Source: Gammaproteobacteria bacterium UBA4475
GTDB lineage: Bacteria > Pseudomonadota > Gammaproteobacteria > Pseudomonadales > Azotimanducaceae
Direction: 5' to 3'
DNA: 7,084 nt
NCBI GenBank assembly: GCA_002389265.1
Contig: DGOD01000273.1
Location: forward strand, 1,384 to 8,467
Shown: one piece after another, positions 5,799 to 7,084 of the stretch
Position numbering within the stretch: the stretch's first letter is position 1
Layout of the letters: each line of letters begins with the position of its first letter
Translations under genes and position numbers: made by a program
The notes under the pieces: model-generated
Seen by the model: only the letters and a program-made list of their open reading frames with translations
Told to the model about the DNA's origin: nothing
Databases searched by the model: none

Positions 5799-7070
5799 GT
5801 GACTAAAGCTGAAGCTGTTGGAATGTCATCTGAGCGACTGGAGAGAATCACAACCTGGCTGGAGCAGCAGGTGAGTTCAAATCGATTGGCCGGTTGCAGT
5901 GCCCTGGTGGCTCGCCATGGTGAGATTGTGTATCAGCAATGTAGCGGCGCCGCCGATATGGAAGTCGGTAAGCCCTTTGCCAATGACACCGTCGTTCGAG
6001 CCTATTCCATGACCAAGCCGATCACGACCGTGGCCGCCATGATGCTGTACGAAGAAGGCTGCTTCCAGCTAGATGACCCGGTAGCACTGTATTTGCCTGA
6101 GTTCCTCGAGACCAGAGTGTGGGCGGGGGGGAATGCCAGCCTTGATCAAACCTATCCTCAGGACACACCCATGACCGTGCAGCATCTGATGACGCACACG
6201 TCGGGCTTAACCTATGGGTTCATGCAGGCCAATGTTGTTGACGAGGCATATCGCAATTCGGGAGTAGGCCAGCCGAGCGATGTAAAGGACCTGGCGGAAT
6301 GGGTAAAGCGAGCTGCGGCTATTCCGCTGATCTGCCAACCGGGTTCGCAGTGGAACTACAGTATTGCCACTGATGTGTTGGGTCGCTTGGTAGAAGTCTG
6401 GTCTGGAATGTCACTGCAGGATTTCTTTCAACGGCGAATATTTGCGCCGCTGCAAATGGTGGATACGGGGTTTCATGTCAAACCGGAGAATCAGGCTCGG
6501 TTCGCCGCGCTTTATTCGCCCCTGTCCGGCGCTGATATGAGTAATGTCGCGAAATCTGCAGACGCGCTCGCCGGACCAAAACCCATTGGCCTCAAGTTGC
6601 AGGAAGGTTCCGCGAAAAGCAGCTACTTCAATCCGGCGTCGGTGTTTTCCGGCGGCGGTGGGCTGGTGTCAACCATGTCTGACTATGCCAGGTTCTGCCA
6701 GATGTTGCTGAACACAGGTGAGCTCGACGGGCAGCGACTGCTGGGCAGAAAAACCGTTGAGTTTATGCGGACTAATCAGTTACCGAATAATAGTGACATG
6801 GCAGATATGGGGCAGCCGGTATGGAGTGAAACCAGCTACGATGGCATCGGCTTCGGTCTTGGTTTTGCTGTTGTGCTGGATCCCGTGAAGGCGCATATCA
6901 TCACATCAGTAGGTGAGCACCACTGGGGTGGCGCGGCGAGTACGTTCTTTTGGATTGACCCAGAGGAAGATTTGTACGTGATCTTTCTGACCCAGTTGAT
7001 GCCATCCTCTACTTACCCTATTCGCCGTGAGCTGCGAAGCCGGGTTTATCAGGCCTTAATTGGAGATTGA
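5799..7070 (+). CDS. Beta-lactamase-fold serine hydrolase (class C / EstB-like esterase family)
   Basis: A 423-residue member of the beta-lactamase family PF00144, which covers class C beta-lactamases, DD-peptidases and esterases such as EstB. Motifs: Ser70-Met-Thr-Lys73 (SxxK, nucleophile and base) followed by the usual TTVAAMMLYEEG; MTHTSGLTYG (131-140); QPGSQWNYS with Tyr187 as catalytic tyrosine, here YSIA rather than the YxN of true beta-lactamases; FSGGGGLVSTMSDYARF (283-299); and HWGGAAST (375-382) as the third motif in place of KTG. The YSxA and HWGG variants favour esterase or carboxylic-ester activity over antibiotic hydrolysis, but this is inference. No signal peptide is present, so it is probably cytosolic. 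The start is GTG at 5799, supported by GGGAG. The stop lies inside an 11-base tandem repeat at the right edge. Transcribed divergently from the DUF2235 gene, with no functional link evident. Confidence 0.92.
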   Translation: MTKAEAVGMSSERLERITTWLEQQVSSNRLAGCSALVARHGEIVYQQCSGAADMEVGKPFANDTVVRAYSMTKPITTVAAMMLYEEGCFQLDDPVALYLPEFLETRVWAGGNASLDQTYPQDTPMTVQHLMTHTSGLTYGFMQANVVDEAYRNSGVGQPSDVKDLAEWVKRAAAIPLICQPGSQWNYSIATDVLGRLVEVWSGMSLQDFFQRRIFAPLQMVDTGFHVKPENQARFAALYSPLSGADMSNVAKSADALAGPKPIGLKLQEGSAKSSYFNPASVFSGGGGLVSTMSDYARFCQMLLNTGELDGQRLLGRKTVEFMRTNQLPNNSDMADMGQPVWSETSYDGIGFGLGFAVVLDPVKAHIITSVGEHHWGGAASTFFWIDPEEDLYVIFLTQLMPSSTYPIRRELRSRVYQALIGD

Positions 7071-7084
7071 TTGGAGACTGATTG
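7059..7084 (+). repeat. 11-base tandem repeat across the hydrolase stop codon
   Basis: ATTGGAGATTG (7059-7069), ATTGGAGACTG (7070-7080) and ATTG (7081-7084) form about 2.4 units with one difference, continuing to the window edge. The first unit encodes the last residues IGD and part of the stop TGA. Each unit contains GGAG, so the second could also serve as a ribosome site for a gene just beyond the window. Confidence 0.7.

Noticed and set aside
5708..5851. 48-codon N-terminal extension of the DUF2235 gene
   Set aside because: The strong AAGGAGG site precedes the ATG at 5707, and the extension would overlap the start of the divergent serine hydrolase.

Overview
The window (7084 bases) comes from a Gram-negative bacterium: it encodes an outer-membrane TonB-dependent receptor and a DUF2946 protein. 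Gene styles suggest a proteobacterium, probably a free-living (perhaps marine) gammaproteobacterium, but that placement is impressionistic. Three of the five main genes use GTG starts, two of them backed by a Shine-Dalgarno sequence.

Layout. Bases 1-269 hold no gene I can defend. From 4341 down to 270 there is a three-gene minus-strand cluster: a small DUF2946 protein (3925-4341), a TonB-dependent receptor (1759-3855) and a group II pyridoxal-phosphate amino-acid decarboxylase (270-1670). Gaps are 69 and 88 bases. Upstream on the same strand lies a DUF2235 alpha/beta-hydrolase (4571-5707), separated by about 230 bases that contain a possible weak terminator, a possible promoter and an unsupported 50-codon ORF. 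Divergent from it, across 91 bases, a beta-lactamase-fold serine hydrolase (5799-7070) runs to the right edge and ends inside an 11-base tandem repeat.

How the genes may work together. DUF2946 includes CruR, the copper-responsive upstream regulator described in Bordetella pertussis. There, translation of the DUF2946 ORF controls Rho-dependent termination ahead of a TonB-receptor gene. The same order is seen here. The small protein ends in an Arg-Gly-Pro-Pro motif close to its stop, comparable to the RAPP arrest motif. The receptor has methionines and a His-x-Met motif spaced like the copper ligands of OprC. I infer a copper-regulated uptake operon, with two departures: the second Cys of the CXXC sensor is missing in the leader protein, and the ligand Cys is replaced by Gly in the receptor. 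The decarboxylase as last gene is an unexpected partner. The two hydrolases at the right show no evident link to this cluster or to each other.
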